Assembly (NCBI GenBank): GCA_021845505.1
Contig: JAJZVU010000006.1
Location: 57,470 to 121,469 of the forward strand
Direction of reading: 5' to 3'
Length of the DNA: 64,000 bases
Source: Pseudomonadota bacterium
GTDB lineage: Bacteria > Pseudomonadota > Gammaproteobacteria > Burkholderiales > Burkholderiaceae_C
A program made the position numbers and the translations under genes. Position 1 is the stretch's first letter, and the number at the start of each line of letters is the position of its first letter. Under the pieces are notes generated by a model. It saw only the letters and a list, made by a program, of their open reading frames with translations. It did not search any database and was not told where the DNA came from. Of this stretch, positions 43,479-57,961 are shown piece after piece.

Positions 43479-44388
43479 TGACGATCACCGAGATGACAAG
43501 GAGCACCACCGCGATCTCGGCCAGCGAGCGCACCGCCATGCCGGTGGGATCCTCCAGCGCGCTGTCGAGTTGCGACGCGATGAACGCGGCCATGGTGGAA
43601 ATCGGGCTGTACAGGTTGTGCGGCAGGTAGTTCAGCGCGCCGCCGCTGACCATCAGCACCGCCATGGTCTCGCCCAGCGCCCTGCCGAGGGCGAGGATCA
43701 CCGCGCCGATCAGCGGAAGGCGCACCGCGGGCAACAGGGTCCTGCGCAGCATTTCGGCGCGTGTCGACCCCAGCGCGAAGGAGCTTTCGCGCAACTCCCT
43801 GGGGACCCGCTTGAAGGCTTCGATCAGCGTGCTGGTGATCACCGGCAGCACCATCAGCGCCAGCACCATGCCGGAAGTCAGCAGGCCGAAGCCGCTGTTG
43901 GCCGGCGCCGAAAGGAAGGGGATGAAGAAAAACACCCGAGACAGCACCGGGGCCAGGTCCTTGAGCATCATCGGCGCGAGGATTTCCAGCCCCCACAGGC
44001 CGTAGACCACGCTGGGCACCATGGCCAGCAGTTCCACCACCTGCGCCAGCGGACCGCGCAGGCGGTGCGGAACGTATTCGCTCAGGTACAGCGCGACGCC
44101 GACGCCGACCGGCACCGCGACGATCAGCGCGAGCGCCGAGCTGGCCAGCGTGCCGACGATGAATACCCAGATGCCGTAGTGGGCGCCGATCGGGACGACC
44201 AGGCCGCCGCCGCGCGGGGTCGGGTTGGCGTACAGGTTGCCCAGGCTCCAGGTCTGGGAGAACAGGAAATGCAGGCCGTTGAACCGGATCGCCGGCCAGG
44301 AGTACAGCACCAGGAAGACGAAGATCGCCAGCAGCGCCAGCGGGATGAGCGCCGAGACCACTTGCAGGCTGCTACGAAAGACGCGCAT
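43429..44388 (-). CDS. pstC: phosphate ABC transporter permease PstC
   Basis: A 319-residue permease. Its N-terminus RVFRSSLQVVSALIPLALLAI leads to six TMs. It has FNGLHFLFSQTWSLGNLYANPTPRGGGLVVPIGAHYGIWVFIVGT and the coupling motif ESSFALGSTRAEMLRRTLLPAVRLPLIGAVILALGRALGETMAV, both typical of PstC. It begins 80 bases after pstS, beyond a large stem-loop, and overlaps pstA at its 3' end. Confidence 0.97.
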   Translation of the reverse strand: MRVFRSSLQVVSALIPLALLAIFVFLVLYSWPAIRFNGLHFLFSQTWSLGNLYANPTPRGGGLVVPIGAHYGIWVFIVGTLASSALALIVAVPVGVGVALYLSEYVPHRLRGPLAQVVELLAMVPSVVYGLWGLEILAPMMLKDLAPVLSRVFFFIPFLSAPANSGFGLLTSGMVLALMVLPVITSTLIEAFKRVPRELRESSFALGSTRAEMLRRTLLPAVRLPLIGAVILALGRALGETMAVLMVSGGALNYLPHNLYSPISTMAAFIASQLDSALEDPTGMAVRSLAEIAVVLLVISVIVNVIARILTRNVRVQRV

Positions 44389-44413
44389 CGTTTCCGGTTC
44401 GTTTGGACAAGAC

Positions 44414-44451
44414 GCGCGCCGCGTGCCCGTCGACCGGGCAGCGCGGCGCGC
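44414..44451. other. long intercistronic stem-loop between pstS and pstC
   Basis: GCGCGCCGCG-TGCCCG (44414-44429) pairs with CGGGCA and CGCGGCGCGC (44435-44451) with a single bulged G, a 16-bp stem and a 5-base loop. On the minus-strand transcript it follows the pstS stop. It would stabilise pstS mRNA or attenuate read-through, giving more binding protein than permease. Confidence 0.5.
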
Positions 44452-44468
44452 CGTGGGCAGTCGTCCGA

Positions 44469-45554
44469 TTACTGGATCTTGGCGATCTGCTGCTGGCTCA
44501 GGTGCTGGATCCGCGGAGGCAGCGCGACGAAGTGCACCGCGCGCAGGTACTTGGCCTGGTTGCCGCCCTTGGAGGCAACGGCCCAGTCGAGGAACTCACG
44601 CACCGCGGTGGCCACCGCCGGGTTGGCCTGCTTGGTGTTGACGATCGCGTACTCGTAGTTGATGATCGGGTAGGAGTTGGCTCCGGCGGCGAACACCAGG
44701 CTGATGCGCTCGTCGTCCGGGGTCTTGGCGATCAGGCCCGCGGCCGCGTCGCTGATGGTCTGCTGGCTGGGCAGCAGGAAGCGGCCGGCGCGGTTCTTCA
44801 GCTCGGCGGTGCCCAGGCCGGCCTGGTCGATCTGCTTGGTGAAGCTCACGCCGATGTAGGCGATGGAGTACGGGGTGCCGTGGCAGGCCTGCACCATGCC
44901 GGGGTTGCCGTTGGCGCCGACGCCGCCCTGCACCGCGGGCCAGCTGATCGTGGTGCCGTAGCCGACGCTGTTGTTCCACTTCGGAGTCGAGAACGACAGG
45001 TACTGGCTGAAAATGAAGGTGTCGCCGCTGCCGTCGGTGCGGTGGATCGGCACGATCACGTGGTCGGGCAGCTTGACGCCCGGGTTCATCGCGCGGATCG
45101 CCGGGTCGTTCCACTTGGTGATCGAGCCGTCGTAGATGCCGGCGAGCACCGGGCCGCTCAGGCGCAGGTGGTGGTCGTTCAGCCCGGGGACGTTGTAGTT
45201 GATCGACTGCGCCGAGATCGCCAGCGGCACGTTGATGATGGTGCCGGCCTTCTTGATCTGCGCGTCGCTCATGTACGCGTCGGAGGCGCCGATCTGGGCC
45301 ACGCCGGAGATCGCCTGGGCGATGCCGGTGCCGCTGCCGGTACCTTGGGTGGTGATCTTCACCCCCGGGTGCATCTTGGTGTAGTCCGGGACCCACAGGT
45401 TGAACAGCGGGTACAGCAGCGTCGAGCCGGTTTCCAGGATGTTCACGGTCCCGGCGGCGTGCGCGGCCAGCGGCATCACCGAGCCGGCCATCACGAGGCC
45501 GGCGGAGGCCAGCATCAGCTTGAGTTGCTTGCGGCGTAGCGGTTGCATCGACAT
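44469..45554 (-). CDS. pstS: periplasmic phosphate-binding protein PstS
   Basis: A 361-residue periplasmic binding protein with a signal peptide (residues 1-33; LKLMLASAGLVMAGSVMPLAAHA). Phosphate-loop features are ILETGSTLLYPLFNLWV, TTQGTGSGTGIAQAISG, IGASDAYMS and IHRTDGSGDTFIFSQYL. Family identification is secure and the binding residues look intact. ATG 45554 has AGGAGA 7 bases upstream; a second in-frame ATG at 45548 is possible. A Pho box lies about 70-85 bases upstream, and pstCAB-phoU-phoBR follow. Confidence 0.97.
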   Translation of the reverse strand: MSMQPLRRKQLKLMLASAGLVMAGSVMPLAAHAAGTVNILETGSTLLYPLFNLWVPDYTKMHPGVKITTQGTGSGTGIAQAISGVAQIGASDAYMSDAQIKKAGTIINVPLAISAQSINYNVPGLNDHHLRLSGPVLAGIYDGSITKWNDPAIRAMNPGVKLPDHVIVPIHRTDGSGDTFIFSQYLSFSTPKWNNSVGYGTTISWPAVQGGVGANGNPGMVQACHGTPYSIAYIGVSFTKQIDQAGLGTAELKNRAGRFLLPSQQTISDAAAGLIAKTPDDERISLVFAAGANSYPIINYEYAIVNTKQANPAVATAVREFLDWAVASKGGNQAKYLRAVHFVALPPRIQHLSQQQIAKIQ

Positions 45555-45621
45555 TCGAAATTCTCCTGAGTGCGCACCGCAGTCGAGCGGTGTCTGGCAC
45601 CACATTGGAGAGTTCCATTAT

Positions 45622-45639
45622 GACACTTTCATGAAACCT
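45622..45639 (-). promoter_or_regulatory. Pho box of the pstSCAB-phoU-phoBR operon
   Basis: On the minus strand GTTTCAT (45639-45633) and GTGTCAT (45628-45622) are separated by exactly 4 bases, the PhoB direct-repeat geometry. A TCCAAT hexamer ten bases further could be the -10. The leader to the pstS ATG is roughly 50 bases. Confidence 0.65.
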
Positions 45640-45673
45640 GCTGAAATGTCGCCGACGCAACTGCAACCAAACG

Positions 45674-45718
45674 CCACGCCAGCCACGCCAGCCACGCCAG
45701 CCACGCGGGCCACGCGCC
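45674..45718. repeat. 9-bp tandem repeat (CCACGCCAG) between glmM and pstS
   Basis: Five consecutive 9-base units: three exact CCACGCCAG, then CCACGCGGG and CCACGCGCC. The array begins immediately after the glmM stop codon (minus strand) and ends about 35 bases from the pstS Pho box. Copy number could vary by slippage. Confidence 0.85.
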
Positions 45719-45721
45719 GCC

Positions 45722-47047
45722 TCAGCCGGGCTGCAGCGCCTCGCCCAGGCGACGCGCGCAGTCCTGGCCGCGCGCCGCATCGGGATGCTCGACCATGATG
45801 CGCAGCAGGGGCTCGGTTCCGCTGGCGCGCACCAGCAGCCGCCCGCTTCCGGCGATCTCGGCCTGCACCTGCTCGCGCGCGGCGGCGAAGCCGGCATGGG
45901 ACTTCCAGTCCACCCCGGGCGCCAGGCGCACGTTGAGCAGGGTCTGCGGCAGCAGCTGCAGGCTCGCCAGCTGCTCGCCCAGGCTGCGCTGTCTGCGCAC
46001 GACGAGCTCGAGCATCTGCAACGCGGCGACGATGCCGTCGCCGGTGGTGTGGCGATCCAGCAGCAGCAGGTGGCCCGAGCCCTCGCCGCCCAGCTGCCAG
46101 CCGCGCTCCAGCAGCTCCTCCAGCACGTAGCGGTCGCCGACCGCGGCACGCACGAAATGCATGCCCTGCGCGAGCAACGCCTGCTCGACGGCCAGGTTGG
46201 TCATCAGCGTGCCCACCACTCCCGGCGGGCGGCGGTCCATCGCCAGCAGGTACAGCAGCTCGTCGCCGTTGAACAGCCGTCCTGCGGAGTCGACCAGCTG
46301 CAGCCGGTCGGCGTCGCCGTCGAGGGCGATGCCGTAGTCGGCCCGCTGCTCGCGCACCGCCTGGATCAAGGCCTGGGGCGCGGTCGCGCCGAAGCCGCGG
46401 TTGATGTTGAAGCCGTCGGGCGAGGCGCCGATGCTCAGCACGTCGGCGCCGAGTTCGTGGAACACCGCCGGCGCGATGTGATAGGCGGCGCCATGGGCGC
46501 AGTCGACGACCAGGCGCAGGCCCTTCAAGGTCTGGTGGTTGGGAAAGGTGCTCTTGCAGAACTCGATGTAGCGCCCGGCAGCGTCGTCCAGCCGCCTGGC
46601 CTTGCCCAGCTCCTCCGAGGCCACGCAACCCTCGGCGCGCGGCAGCTCGGCCTCGACCGCGGCTTCCCAGCTGTCGGGCAGCTTGCTGCCGGCCGACGAG
46701 AAGAACTTGATGCCGTTGTCGGCATAGGGGTTGTGGGACGCGCTGACCACCACGCCGAGATCCAGGCGCAGCGCGCGCGTCAGGTAGGCGACCCCCGGCG
46801 TGGGCAGCGGGCCCACCAGCACGACGTCGCAGCCCGCCGCGGCGAAGCCGCATTCCAGCGAGGCCTCCAGCATGTAGCCCGAGACCCGCGTGTCCTTGCC
46901 GATCAGCACCGTCGGTCGCCCGCCGCCCTGGGCGCGCAGCACCCGGCCCGCGGCGTGCCCCAGACGCAGCCCGAACTCGGGGACGATCGGCGCGCTGCCC
47001 ACGCGGCCGCGCACGCCGTCGGTACCAAAGTATGTCCTTGCGCTCAC
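45722..47047 (-). CDS. glmM: phosphoglucosamine mutase
   Basis: A 441-residue alpha-D-phosphohexomutase converting glucosamine-6-phosphate to glucosamine-1-phosphate for peptidoglycan and LPS. It has [12 protein letters not shown], the active-site phosphoserine loop [17 protein letters not shown], the metal-binding [13 protein letters not shown], the sugar loop [10 protein letters not shown] and the C-terminal phosphate-binding [14 protein letters not shown]. The start is a GTG at 47047 with GGAGA upstream. It is 31 bases downstream of folP in the rlmE-ftsH-folP-glmM cluster. Confidence 0.97.
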   Translation of the reverse strand: MSARTYFGTDGVRGRVGSAPIVPEFGLRLGHAAGRVLRAQGGGRPTVLIGKDTRVSGYMLEASLECGFAAAGCDVVLVGPLPTPGVAYLTRALRLDLGVVVSASHNPYADNGIKFFSSAGSKLPDSWEAAVEAELPRAEGCVASEELGKARRLDDAAGRYIEFCKSTFPNHQTLKGLRLVVDCAHGAAYHIAPAVFHELGADVLSIGASPDGFNINRGFGATAPQALIQAVREQRADYGIALDGDADRLQLVDSAGRLFNGDELLYLLAMDRRPPGVVGTLMTNLAVEQALLAQGMHFVRAAVGDRYVLEELLERGWQLGGEGSGHLLLLDRHTTGDGIVAALQMLELVVRRQRSLGEQLASLQLLPQTLLNVRLAPGVDWKSHAGFAAAREQVQAEIAGSGRLLVRASGTEPLLRIMVEHPDAARGQDCARRLGEALQPG

Positions 47048-47078
47048 CGTCGCCGTCTCCCGTGTCGTCGCGCCGCCG

Positions 47079-47936
47079 TCAACCCGTCATCGCCTCGAAG
47101 GCACGCACCGCGTCGCGCGTGGCGGCCACGTCGTGCACCCGCAGCACCCGCGCGCCGCCGGCCACGCAGGCCAGCGCGGCGCCGATGCTGGCGTGCAGCC
47201 GTTCGCGCGGCGGCACCGCGGCGAATTGCGCCAGCATCGATTTGCGCGAAACCCCGACCAGCAGCGCGTGACCCAGGCCGGCGATCGCCCCCAGGCCGCG
47301 CGCAAGCTGCAGGTTGTGCTCGCGCGTCTTGCCGAAGCCGAAGCCCGGGTCGACGCAGATGCGCTGCGCCGCGATCCCGGCCGCCTGCAACTCCCGCGCG
47401 CGCCGCCCGAGGAAATCCCTCACCTCGGCGACGACGTCGGCGTACACCGGCGCGTGCTGCATGCTCGCGGGTTCGCCCTGCATGTGCATCAGGCAGACTC
47501 CGGCGCTGGAACTGCCCGCCACCGCCTGCAGCGCCCCCGGCCGGCGCAGCGCGTACACGTCGTTGATGATGTCGGCGCCCGCCTCGAGCGCGGCCCGCAT
47601 GGTGCGCGGATGGTAGGTGTCGACCGACACCGGAACCTTCCAGCCCGCGACTTCGCGCAGCACCGGTTGCAGGCGCGACCACTCCTGCTCGTCGCTCACC
47701 GGCTGCGCCCCCGGGCGCGTCGACTCGGCTCCGAGGTCGAGGATGTCGGCCCCTTCGTCGAGCAGCCGCCGGCAGCGCTCGATCGCCTGCGCCGGCGTGG
47801 CGTCGGCGCCGCCGTCGGAAAACGAGTCCGGGGTCAGGTTGACAATGCCCATCAGCAGCGTGCGCTGCAGCGGCAGCGCGAAGCGCCCGGCCTGCCAGGC
47901 AGGCGCGGGCGCGGCACCCAGGGTATCGCCCGGCAA
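47079..47936 (-). CDS. folP: dihydropteroate synthase
   Basis: About 285 residues. It condenses p-aminobenzoate with dihydropterin pyrophosphate in folate synthesis and is the sulfonamide target. Motifs are [78 protein letters not shown] and GVSRKSML. The frame is open upstream into ftsH without a stop, so the start is a guess: a TTG at 47936 gives normal length, and a CTG overlapping the ftsH stop is an alternative. No ATG precedes the conserved WQAGRF segment. Confidence 0.93.
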   Translation of the reverse strand: MPGDTLGAAPAPAWQAGRFALPLQRTLLMGIVNLTPDSFSDGGADATPAQAIERCRRLLDEGADILDLGAESTRPGAQPVSDEQEWSRLQPVLREVAGWKVPVSVDTYHPRTMRAALEAGADIINDVYALRRPGALQAVAGSSSAGVCLMHMQGEPASMQHAPVYADVVAEVRDFLGRRARELQAAGIAAQRICVDPGFGFGKTREHNLQLARGLGAIAGLGHALLVGVSRKSMLAQFAAVPPRERLHASIGAALACVAGGARVLRVHDVAATRDAVRAFEAMTG

Positions 47937-47965
47937 GGCGGGAGCCTGCAGCGAACGCGCTGCGC

Positions 47966-49870
<1,905 letters not shown>

Positions 49871-50111
49871 GGACTCCTCGAACCCTGGCGGGATCCAGCC
49901 TCGCGCGGCCGCGCGCTCGATCCCCCAGCATGTGCTGCCGATTTTAGGGGAATCAAGCCCCCGCCCCCTGATTCTGCGCAGATCGGGAGCGGACTCCCCG
50001 GCAAAACCCTAATCACCTTGTCAACACCATGGGCTTGCCGCGGCCCGGCGGCCCGCCACACCCGCGATCATTTCCATTTTTTCTATCGATCATCAGATCA
50101 TGATAGCTCAA

Positions 50112-50762
50112 TCAGCCTGCTTCCGCCCGACGTGGCTGGCTCGCCAGCAGGAACACCTCGGCCGAGCGGTCTCGGGAGGCCTTGGGCTTGAGGGTGCGCA
50201 CCAGCTTGAAGCGCTGCTTGTAGCGCTCGACGATCTGGCTGAAATACCCGCTGTGGAAGGTCTTCACCAGCAGCGAGCCGCCGTCGGCCAGCCATTCGCA
50301 GGCGAACTCCAGCGCCAGGTCGGCCAGGTGCTCGACCCGCGCGGAGTCGGCCGGAGCGATGCCCGACAGGTTGGGAGCCATGTCCGACAGCACCAGGTCG
50401 ACGCGACGGCCTTGCAGCAGCGCCTCGAGTTGCCGCAGCACCTGCGGCTCGCGGAAATCGCCCTGCAGGAACTGCACGCCGTCGACCGGATCCATGGGCA
50501 ACAGGTCGAGCGCGAGCACCTGGCCGCGCAGCGCGCCCGACTCGTCGTGCCCGAGGCGGCGCACCAGGTACTGCGACCACGCTCCGGGCGCGCTGCCGAG
50601 TTCGACGATCAACTGGCCCGGCCGCAGCAGGCGGTGGGCCTGGTCGATCTCCTGCAGCTTGTAGACGGCGCGCGAGCGATACTGATCCTTCTGCGCCTGC
50701 TTGACATAGGGGTCGTGCAGGTGCTCGTCGAGCCAGCGGCGGTTGAGTCGCTTCTTCTTCAT
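50112..50762 (-). CDS. rlmE: 23S rRNA 2'-O-ribose U2552 methyltransferase RlmE (FtsJ/RrmJ)
   Basis: A 216-residue SAM-dependent methyltransferase. The N-terminus LNRRWLDEHLHDPYVKQAQK is followed by YRSRAVYKLQEID (catalytic Lys), the SAM site IVELGSAPGAWSQYLV, VLSDMAPNLSG (catalytic Asp region), and LVKTFHSG (second catalytic Lys). It methylates U2552 of the ribosomal A-loop. ATG 50762 is divergent from yhbY across 57 bases, the same arrangement as in E. coli. ftsH follows downstream. Confidence 0.96.
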   Translation of the reverse strand: MKKKRLNRRWLDEHLHDPYVKQAQKDQYRSRAVYKLQEIDQAHRLLRPGQLIVELGSAPGAWSQYLVRRLGHDESGALRGQVLALDLLPMDPVDGVQFLQGDFREPQVLRQLEALLQGRRVDLVLSDMAPNLSGIAPADSARVEHLADLALEFACEWLADGGSLLVKTFHSGYFSQIVERYKQRFKLVRTLKPKASRDRSAEVFLLASQPRRAEAG

Positions 50763-50819
50763 GGTCTTGCCACAGGCTCCCGGGAGCGGCGCGCCGGCCG
50801 CAGGACCGATAATGCGTAC

Positions 50820-51290
50820 ATGGACATCCTCGAACTGACCCCTGCCGAGCGCAGCGCCAGGCGCGCCCAGGCGCATTCCCTCAAGCCCAGCGTGCTGATC
50901 GGCGACCAGGGACTGAGCGACGCCGTGCTGGCCGAGATCGAACGCGCGCTGCGCGCCCACGACCTCATCAAGGTGCGCGTGGCCGTCGACGACCGCGACG
51001 CCCGCGCGCAGATGCTGCAGACCATCTGCCAGCGCCTGCACGCCGCGCCGGTGCAGAGCATCGGCCGCATGCTGGTGCTGTACCGCCCGCTGCCCGAGGA
51101 GCAGGCGCCGACGCACGCGGGCGCCGGCGCCCCGCGCCAGGTCAAGGTGGTCGTGCCCTCGCGCAGCCCGACCCACCGGGCCAAGGTCAAGCGCCTGACG
51201 GTGCTGGGCAACCAGCGCGTCACCGCCGCGGGCAAGGTCAAGCGGGCCAAGCCCAGGCGCTCCAGCGTGAAGAAGATCCGACTCGGCTGA
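50820..51290 (+). CDS. yhbY: CRM-domain RNA-binding protein YhbY
   Basis: A 156-residue protein. Residues 1-95 form the CRM domain (LTPAERSARRAQAHSLKPSVLIGDQGLSDAVLAEIERAL, IKVRVAVDDRDARAQMLQTIC, IGRMLVLYRPL). The last about 55 residues are a basic tail (VKRLTVLGNQ to the C-terminal SSVKKIRLG) absent from the 97-residue E. coli protein. YhbY associates with pre-50S ribosomes. A GATAAT hexamer ends 6 bases before the ATG, suggesting a very short or absent leader. Confidence 0.93.
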   Translation: MDILELTPAERSARRAQAHSLKPSVLIGDQGLSDAVLAEIERALRAHDLIKVRVAVDDRDARAQMLQTICQRLHAAPVQSIGRMLVLYRPLPEEQAPTHAGAGAPRQVKVVVPSRSPTHRAKVKRLTVLGNQRVTAAGKVKRAKPRRSSVKKIRLG

Positions 51291-51303
51291 AGGGCGCGCG
51301 GCC

Positions 51304-51774
51304 TCAGCCGGCCACCGCGCCGCCGCGCAGTTGCGAGGGCAGCAGCCAGGCGTAGGCCAGCACGCACAGCGCCTGCCCCAGGTACGCGCCGCTGGCCGCC
51401 AGGTGCCAGCCGGAGGCCGACGCGGCACCGGTGGCGGCGGCCGCCAGCAGCTGCGGAACGATCACGAACTCCCCCAGCACGTCGAAGAACAGCCCGCCCA
51501 TCACCAGCAGCAGCGGCGTGCTCATGCGCAGCGCGCGGCGCTTCTCGACGACCAGCAGCGTCCCGCCGAGCACCAGCCCGACGAGCGACATCCAGTAGAA
51601 CATGCGGCTGGCCACCGCGGCGGCGGCCAGCCGGTCGGCGATCAGCGCGAACGCGGTCGGCGCGCCGATCAGCCCGACCGCGGCCAGACCGCCCAGCCAC
51701 AGCCCGACCAGCACGATCTGCCCGCGCAGACGCAAGATGCCTGCGGGCAGCGGCACGCGACGCCCGGAGGACAT
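51304..51774 (-). CDS. DUF4149 (TMEM205-like) membrane protein
   Basis: A 156-residue protein with four hydrophobic segments (about 20-42, 60-82, 90-110 and 130-150). Short motifs GLWLGGLAAVGLIGAPTAFA and MFYWMSLVGLVLGG are typical of DUF4149 proteins found next to greA in betaproteobacteria. The function is unknown. The ATG at 51774 overlaps the greA stop codon (TGATG), so translation is coupled to greA. Confidence 0.8.
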   Translation of the reverse strand: MSSGRRVPLPAGILRLRGQIVLVGLWLGGLAAVGLIGAPTAFALIADRLAAAAVASRMFYWMSLVGLVLGGTLLVVEKRRALRMSTPLLLVMGGLFFDVLGEFVIVPQLLAAAATGAASASGWHLAASGAYLGQALCVLAYAWLLPSQLRGGAVAG

Positions 51775-52247
51775 CACGAGTAGCTCACCTTGACCAGGCT
51801 GTAGCTGCGCGTGCCGGCGGGCGCGGCGACCCGGATCAGGTCGCCCTCCTCCTTGCCGATCAACGCGCGTGCAATCGGCGAGCTCACCGAGATCATGCCT
51901 TGCTTGAGGTCGGCCTCGTCGTCGCCGACGATCTGGTAGGTGACCTCGTCGCCGGTGTCCTCGTCGCACAACTCGACGGTGGCGCCGAACACCACGCGTC
52001 CGCCGGCGTCGAGCTCGGTCGGATCGATGATCTGCGCCGACGACAGCTTGCCCTCGATCTCGGCGATGCGACCTTCGATGAAGCCCTGGCGGTCCTTGGC
52101 AGCCTCGTACTCGGCGTTCTCGGACAGGTCGCCCTGCGCCCGGGCCTCGGCGATGGCCTGGATCACCGCGTGCCGCTCGGTGGTCTTCAGGCGTTGCAGT
52201 TCGGCGCGCAGCTTTTCCGCGCCGCGGCGGGTCATGGGAGTAGGCAT
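51774..52247 (-). CDS. greA: transcript cleavage factor GreA
   Basis: A 157-residue GreA that rescues backtracked RNA polymerase. The N-terminal coiled coil (1-75) has [17 protein letters not shown] and the acidic tip [20 protein letters not shown] with the catalytic Asp/Glu pair. The C-terminal FKBP-like domain has [33 protein letters not shown] 52247 gives the same length as E. coli GreA. It lies 31 bases after carB, a common betaproteobacterial arrangement. Confidence 0.97.
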   Translation of the reverse strand: MPTPMTRRGAEKLRAELQRLKTTERHAVIQAIAEARAQGDLSENAEYEAAKDRQGFIEGRIAEIEGKLSSAQIIDPTELDAGGRVVFGATVELCDEDTGDEVTYQIVGDDEADLKQGMISVSSPIARALIGKEEGDLIRVAAPAGTRSYSLVKVSYS

Positions 52248-52278
52248 GGAACAGGATGCTCGGGTGAAGGCCAAATTT

Positions 52279-55512
<3,234 letters not shown>

Positions 55513-55550
55513 GGGGCAACTCGGATGGGGTGGTCGGCGGCGTCGCGGCC

Positions 55551-56201
55551 TCAGTGCGGCGAGGCGGTGGCCAGGCGGGCGCTGAAGGCCACGAAGGCCA
55601 CTCCCAGCGCCCCGGTCAGGCCCGATGCCAGCCGCCGACGGCGGCGAAACGCCGCAGCCAGGCGCGAGCCGGCGACGATCAGCGTCGACAGGTACAGCGC
55701 GCTGATGGCCTGCACGATCGCGCCGAGCACGAGGAAGGACAGCGCCGGGTGGGCGTACGTCGGGTCGACGAACTGGATGAAAAACGACACGAAGAACAGG
55801 ATCGCCTTGGGATTGAGCAGGCTGATCAGCAGGGCCTTGGGCAGCGGGTGCACGCCGTCGACGCGCGCGGGCGGCGGCGCCTGCGACTCGGCGCGCGCGT
55901 AGTTGCGCAACCCCGCGCGCAGCATGGCCACGCCGATCCACGCCAGGTACGCTGCGCCGGCCAGCTTGACCGCGACGAACAGCCACGCCACCTCGCGCAG
56001 CAGGCTGGCCAGCCCGGCCGCCGCCAGCAGCATCAGCAGGCTGTCGCCGAGGAAGATGCCGCAGGCGCCCAGGTAGCCGGCGCGCACCCCGCGTTGCGCG
56101 GCCACGCCGAGAACGTACAGCGAGTTCGGTCCGGGAAGCAGCACGATGAACACCACGCCGATGACGTACAGCGCGAGGTCGTGGATGCCCAGGGCATGCA
56201 T
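55551..56201 (-). CDS. LysE/RhtB-family amino-acid exporter
   Basis: A 216-residue inner-membrane protein with about six hydrophobic segments. The N-terminal [42 protein letters not shown] is the RhtB/LeuE signature. [18 protein letters not shown] matches the central family motif. LysE-type proteins export leucine, lysine, threonine or related compounds. Its position between carA and carB, 26 and 38 bases from each, makes it part of the carbamoyl-phosphate operon. Export of arginine-pathway compounds is only a guess. Confidence 0.88.
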   Translation of the reverse strand: MHALGIHDLALYVIGVVFIVLLPGPNSLYVLGVAAQRGVRAGYLGACGIFLGDSLLMLLAAAGLASLLREVAWLFVAVKLAGAAYLAWIGVAMLRAGLRNYARAESQAPPPARVDGVHPLPKALLISLLNPKAILFFVSFFIQFVDPTYAHPALSFLVLGAIVQAISALYLSTLIVAGSRLAAAFRRRRRLASGLTGALGVAFVAFSARLATASPH

Positions 56202-56227
56202 GGCGGTCTCCGGCAGCGGCGGCGCGC

Positions 56228-57388
56228 TCAGTTCGCGCGCGCCTGCTGCATCAGGCTCTTGAAGCGGTCGAACAGCTCACCGATGTCGTGCGGTCCGGGG
56301 CTGGCCTCGGGGTGCCCCTGGAAGCCCATCGCCGCGCGATCGGTGTAGGCCAGCCCCTGCAAGGTGCCGTCGAACAGCGAGACATGGGTCGCCCGCAGGT
56401 TGGCCGGCAGCGAATCGGGGTCGACGGCGAAACCATGGTTCTGGCTGGTGATGCTCACCCGCCCGGTGTCCAGGTCGCGCACCGGGTGGTTGGCGCCGTG
56501 GTGGCCGAACTTCATCTTGAAGGTGCGCGCGCCGGCCGCCAGCGCGAGGATCTGGTGGCCCAGGCAGATGCCGAACACCGGCACGCCCTGCTGCAGCAGG
56601 CGGCGCGTCGCGGCGATCGCATAGTCGCAGGGCTCGGGATCGCCCGGGCCGTTGGACAGCAGCACGCCGTCGGGCCGCAGCGCCAGCACCTGCTGCGCGT
56701 CGGTCTGCGCCGGCACCACGTGGACGCGGCAGCCGCGACCCGCGAGCAGTCGCAGGATGTTGTGCTTGACGCCGAAGTCGTAGACCACGACCAGCGGCCC
56801 GCCGCCCGCGTGCTCGCCGTAGCCGCTGCCCAGCGTCCACGGGCCTTGCGTCCAGTCGTAGGCGTGCGCGGTGCTGACGACCTTCGCCAGGTCCATCCCG
56901 GCCAGGCTCGGGGTGGCGCGCGCCAGCGCGACGGCTTCCCGGCGCAGTTCGTCGTCCAGCACCTGCCCGGCTTGCAGCGCGACGATGCAGCCGTTTTGCG
57001 CCCCTCCGGTACGCAGCAGGCGGGTCAGCCGGCGGGTGTCGAGGTCGGCGATGGCCACGGTGCCGTGCTCGCGCAGGTATTCGCCCAGGCCCTGCGCGCG
57101 CCGGAAGTTGGAATCCAGCAGCGGCAGGTCGCGGATGACCAGCCCCGCGGCATGCACGCGGGTGGACTCGGCATCCTCGGGGTTGACCCCGACGTTGCCG
57201 ATGTGAGGGTAGGTCAGCGTGACGATCTGGTGGCTGTAGCTCGGGTCGGTCAGGATTTCCTGGTAACCGGTGATCGCGGTGTTGAACACCACCTCGCCGG
57301 TGCTCCGGCCGCTCGCGCCGATCGACACGCCTTCGAAGATCGATCCGTCGGCCAGGGCCAGGATCGCCTTCGCTTGCAAGGGCAGCAT
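56228..57388 (-). CDS. carA: carbamoyl-phosphate synthase small subunit
   Basis: A 386-residue glutamine amidotransferase subunit supplying ammonia to CarB. The N-terminal domain has [53 protein letters not shown]. The class I amidotransferase domain has [13 protein letters not shown], the nucleophile [15 protein letters not shown] and [16 protein letters not shown] 57388 ([12 protein letters not shown]) is used; the frame stays open about 280 bases upstream, but that part is GC-rich with no family similarity. It heads carA-lysE-carB, with greA and DUF4149 following. Confidence 0.98.
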   Translation of the reverse strand: MLPLQAKAILALADGSIFEGVSIGASGRSTGEVVFNTAITGYQEILTDPSYSHQIVTLTYPHIGNVGVNPEDAESTRVHAAGLVIRDLPLLDSNFRRAQGLGEYLREHGTVAIADLDTRRLTRLLRTGGAQNGCIVALQAGQVLDDELRREAVALARATPSLAGMDLAKVVSTAHAYDWTQGPWTLGSGYGEHAGGGPLVVVYDFGVKHNILRLLAGRGCRVHVVPAQTDAQQVLALRPDGVLLSNGPGDPEPCDYAIAATRRLLQQGVPVFGICLGHQILALAAGARTFKMKFGHHGANHPVRDLDTGRVSITSQNHGFAVDPDSLPANLRATHVSLFDGTLQGLAYTDRAAMGFQGHPEASPGPHDIGELFDRFKSLMQQARAN

Positions 57389-57961
57389 GGATGCTCTCTC
57401 CACTGGAGCGCCGCAGCCCGCGGCTGCCTGACCCACCGCGGGCGCGCGTCGGCCGCAGGCTGCTTGCGCGAGCCTGGCCGGCTTGGCGGGGAACGGTGCG
57501 GCGAAACAGCGCCTCGGGGGCGGCGTAAAGGGTCGGACGCCGGCCGACCGCGCAGACCAGCGGCCGTGCGCGCCCCCTGCTGGCCCTCTGGCCGCAACCG
57601 TCGCCGGTGCGTCAGCAAGGCCGGGGCGGCCCGGTTGCCTGGCTTGCGCGAAGGCCGCGCGCATATGCAAATCAGTGGCATTATATACGGGGCGCCGCGC
57701 GCCCGGACGGCACCGCGGCGGCTGCGTCCGGCGTGCGGGCGTGGCTGGGCGCGGCTTTCAGAACCGCTTCAGCGACTGGGTCTACACTGTCGGGCAACAG
57801 AGCGGAACGCCAGGTGCGACCGCCCGAAATCCCCCTGCATACGTAGGGGAACTTTCGGCAGGTCGACGGATCCAATCCCTCGAGGCACCGAGGGCCGCTG
57901 CCCGATGGCAGCGGCGTGAACCGGACCGGCGCCGCCAGATTTCGTCACGGGAGAACCACAG
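57389..57961. other. carA leader and divergent region to the BI-1 gene
   Basis: A 573-base stretch without a convincing gene. It holds the probable carA promoter (TATAAT on the minus strand, 57685-57680), leaving a leader of about 285 bases for carA that is rich in short GC hairpins. Toward the right there is a TACACT -10-like hexamer (57783-57788) that may serve the Bax-inhibitor-like gene. The open frame continuing upstream of carA looks non-coding. Confidence 0.4.
57680..57685 (-). promoter_or_regulatory. probable carA -10 element
   Basis: A perfect TATAAT on the minus strand within an unusually A/T-rich patch (ATTATATAC) of an otherwise very GC-rich region. The -35 position is GC-rich and does not match consensus, so an activator or extended -10 may be needed. 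Confidence 0.5.

Noticed and set aside
49950..49980. Heat-shock (sigma-32) promoter for ftsH
   Set aside because: A CCCC-TAAAAT stretch and G-runs are present, but a CTTGAA -35 at proper spacing is missing, so I do not call it.
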